Shown: positions 32,727 to 33,737 of the stretch, in pieces
Numbering within the stretch: the stretch's first letter is position 1
How the letters are laid out: each line of letters starts with the position of its first letter
Assembly (NCBI GenBank): GCA_030535235.1
Contig: JAUNCL010000026.1
Location: 1-33,737, forward strand
DNA from: Bacillota bacterium
Lineage (GTDB): Bacteria > Bacillota > Clostridia > Oscillospirales > Oscillospiraceae
Reading direction: 5' to 3'
DNA: 33,737 nt
Translations under genes and position numbers: made by a program
The notes under the pieces: generated by a model
What the model saw: only the letters and a program-made list of their open reading frames with translations
What the model was told of the DNA's origin: nothing
The model's database searches: none

Positions 32727-33593
32727 ATGGAGCTAAGAGTCCTCAATTATTTCCTGATGGTTGCCAGAGAAGAAAACATAACCAAAGCTGCGCAGCTTTT
32801 ACATGTGACACAGCCTACCCTCTCCAGACAGCTCATGCAGCTGGAGGAAGAATTGGGTGTGAAGCTGTTTCATCGGGGGAAACACAGCGTCAGCCTGACC
32901 GAGGACGGGATGCTGCTGCGGCGGCGGGCGCAGGAGCTTGTCGCCTTATCTGAAAAAACGAAGATGGAACTGCGGCGCAAGGAGGAAATGCCTGCCGGAG
33001 AAATTGCCATCGGCTGCGGAGAGACCAAGAGTATGTCCATTCTCTCGGAAAACATGGTTTCCTTCCGCCAAAAGTATCCGCTGGTTCAATTCAGTATTTA
33101 CAGTGCTATTGCAGACGACATCAAGGAGCGCATCGAAAAAGGTCTGCTGGATATGGGCTTGCTGGTGGAACCTGTGGATATCTCCAAATACGAATTTATC
33201 CGCCTGCCGCTGAAAGAACAGTGGGGCGTATTGGTGCGAGCCGATTCTCCGCTGGCGGAGAAAGAATTTGTCACATCGGAGGACTTGCGTGGCGTTCCGC
33301 TGCTCATGGTGCGCAGAGAACTGGTAAAAAACGAACTGGCGCACTGGTTTGGCGATAGCTTTGAGCAGCTTGAAGTTGCTGCAACCTATAATTTGATTGT
33401 AAATGCGGCGTTTATGGTGGAGCAGGGGCTGGGCGTCGCTTTGTGCTTTGATCTTGGAGCAGTTTTTGAGAATCTTCGTTTTGTTCCTCTCGCACCTCGG
33501 ATGGAGACAGGTTCCGTGCTGGTCTGGAAAAAGAATCAGACGCTTTCAGCGGCACACACCCTGTTTATTCAACATATTAGAAATGCGATTTAG
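32727..33593 (+). CDS. LysR-family transcriptional regulator
   Basis: A DNA-binding regulator of 288 residues. The N-terminal helix-turn-helix (about 17-36: NITKAAQLLHVTQPTLSRQL) is followed by the linker helix and a periplasmic-binding-like effector domain (about 90-288). I choose the ATG at 32727 (MELRVLNYF), with GAGGTG upstream; an ATG two codons earlier is also possible. The gene and its flanks are clearly lower in GC than the core of the window. It has no divergent partner gene in view: the tRNA lies to the left and an IS to the right, so its usual target may have been lost or lies elsewhere. Confidence 0.92.
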   Translation: MELRVLNYFLMVAREENITKAAQLLHVTQPTLSRQLMQLEEELGVKLFHRGKHSVSLTEDGMLLRRRAQELVALSEKTKMELRRKEEMPAGEIAIGCGETKSMSILSENMVSFRQKYPLVQFSIYSAIADDIKERIEKGLLDMGLLVEPVDISKYEFIRLPLKEQWGVLVRADSPLAEKEFVTSEDLRGVPLLMVRRELVKNELAHWFGDSFEQLEVAATYNLIVNAAFMVEQGLGVALCFDLGAVFENLRFVPLAPRMETGSVLVWKKNQTLSAAHTLFIQHIRNAI

Positions 33594-33647
33594 GCATTTA
33601 TAAAAAATGAATATGAGCATTAGACATTTCTGGCGGTTGGCGATACG

Positions 33648-33681
33648 ATATAGGTGTTCCAAAAGGACACCTATATTTTTT
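33648..33681 (+). terminator. Terminator of the LysR gene
   Basis: ATATAGGTGTTCC pairs with GGACACCTATAT (one bulged T) around AAAA, followed by six T's. The IS begins only a few bases later. Confidence 0.88.
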
Positions 33682-33684
33682 GTT

Positions 33685-33737
33685 GGTTGATTGTAAAATC
33701 AAGTTGGACACTTGAAAAAATCCATAGTGATTATTTC
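33685..33737 (+). mobile_element. 5' end of an insertion sequence (right copy), cut by the window edge
   Basis: Reverse complement of 89-141 with one mismatch. The element faces right, so the two copies lie in inverted orientation with the same (5') end pointing into the window. Only the terminus and the first arm of the leader structure are present. Confidence 0.8.

Noticed and set aside
1-33737. The whole window as a composite transposon between the two inverted IS copies
   Set aside because: The interior holds core genes (valS, spoIIA operon, tRNA, dus, pyc), so mobility as a unit is very unlikely.

Overview
The window looks like chromosomal DNA from a GC-rich, spore-forming, anaerobic Clostridia bacterium of the Oscillospiraceae type (Flavonifractor, Intestinimonas or Pseudoflavonifractor-like). 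The grounds are strong G/C preference at third codon positions, an intact spoIIAA-spoIIAB-sigF operon, a T-box ahead of valS, three AGCS sodium/alanine symporters, and SLH and ECF-sigma gene styles typical of this group. The family placement is inference; no rRNA is present. Both window ends lie inside copies of the same insertion sequence, in inverted orientation (53 bp shared, one mismatch), so the window probably stops where an assembly met the repeat.

Layout. (1) 1-141: 5' end of an IS, with the first 11 codons of a transposase reading leftward. (2) 212-3618: a cell-wall pair, an FHA-domain/FtsW-RodA fusion followed by a class B penicillin-binding protein. (3) 3666-5401, minus: mtnA plus a class II aldolase, the core of a methylthioribose / 5-deoxyribose salvage route. 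(4) 5929-13866: central metabolism with a class III aminotransferase, pyruvate carboxylase (minus), a MocR-type regulator and phosphate acetyltransferase. (5) 14054-18849: three tandem AGCS symporters, each with its own promoter and terminator. (6) 18934-20497: a YbaK-type aminoacyl-tRNA deacylase and a glutamyl-Q tRNA(Asp) synthetase, divergent from overlapping promoters. (7) 20494-21975, minus: the spoIIA operon. (8) 22142-26941: an SLH protein and two paralogous ECF sigma / membrane anti-sigma-like operons separated by a Phd-RelE/ParE toxin-antitoxin pair. (9) 27079-30561, minus: a Val-type T-box, a YcxB-like membrane protein and valS. (10) 30714-32527: a DUF4177-like protein, a Dus dihydrouridine synthase, a small coiled-coil protein and tRNA-Ala(CGC). 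(11) 32727-33737: a lower-GC LysR regulator, its terminator, and the second IS copy.

How it fits together. The aminotransferase, three alanine/glycine symporters, pyruvate carboxylase and Pta suggest amino-acid-linked carbon flow through pyruvate, oxaloacetate and acetyl-CoA. The least explained part is the pair of ECF operons. Each sigma gene overlaps a single-pass membrane protein with a short conserved cytosolic region and an extracellular domain of about 90 residues. One operon also encodes a secreted protein carrying the same extracellular domain. The nearby SLH gene shares a 59-bp upstream region with that operon's sigma gene (43 of 59 identical, no gaps), suggesting an envelope-stress regulon. 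Several promoters also have unusual geometry: a probable spoIIA start inside an upstream terminator hairpin, divergent promoters sharing one -35 palindrome, and an IS leader that can hide its transposase start codon.
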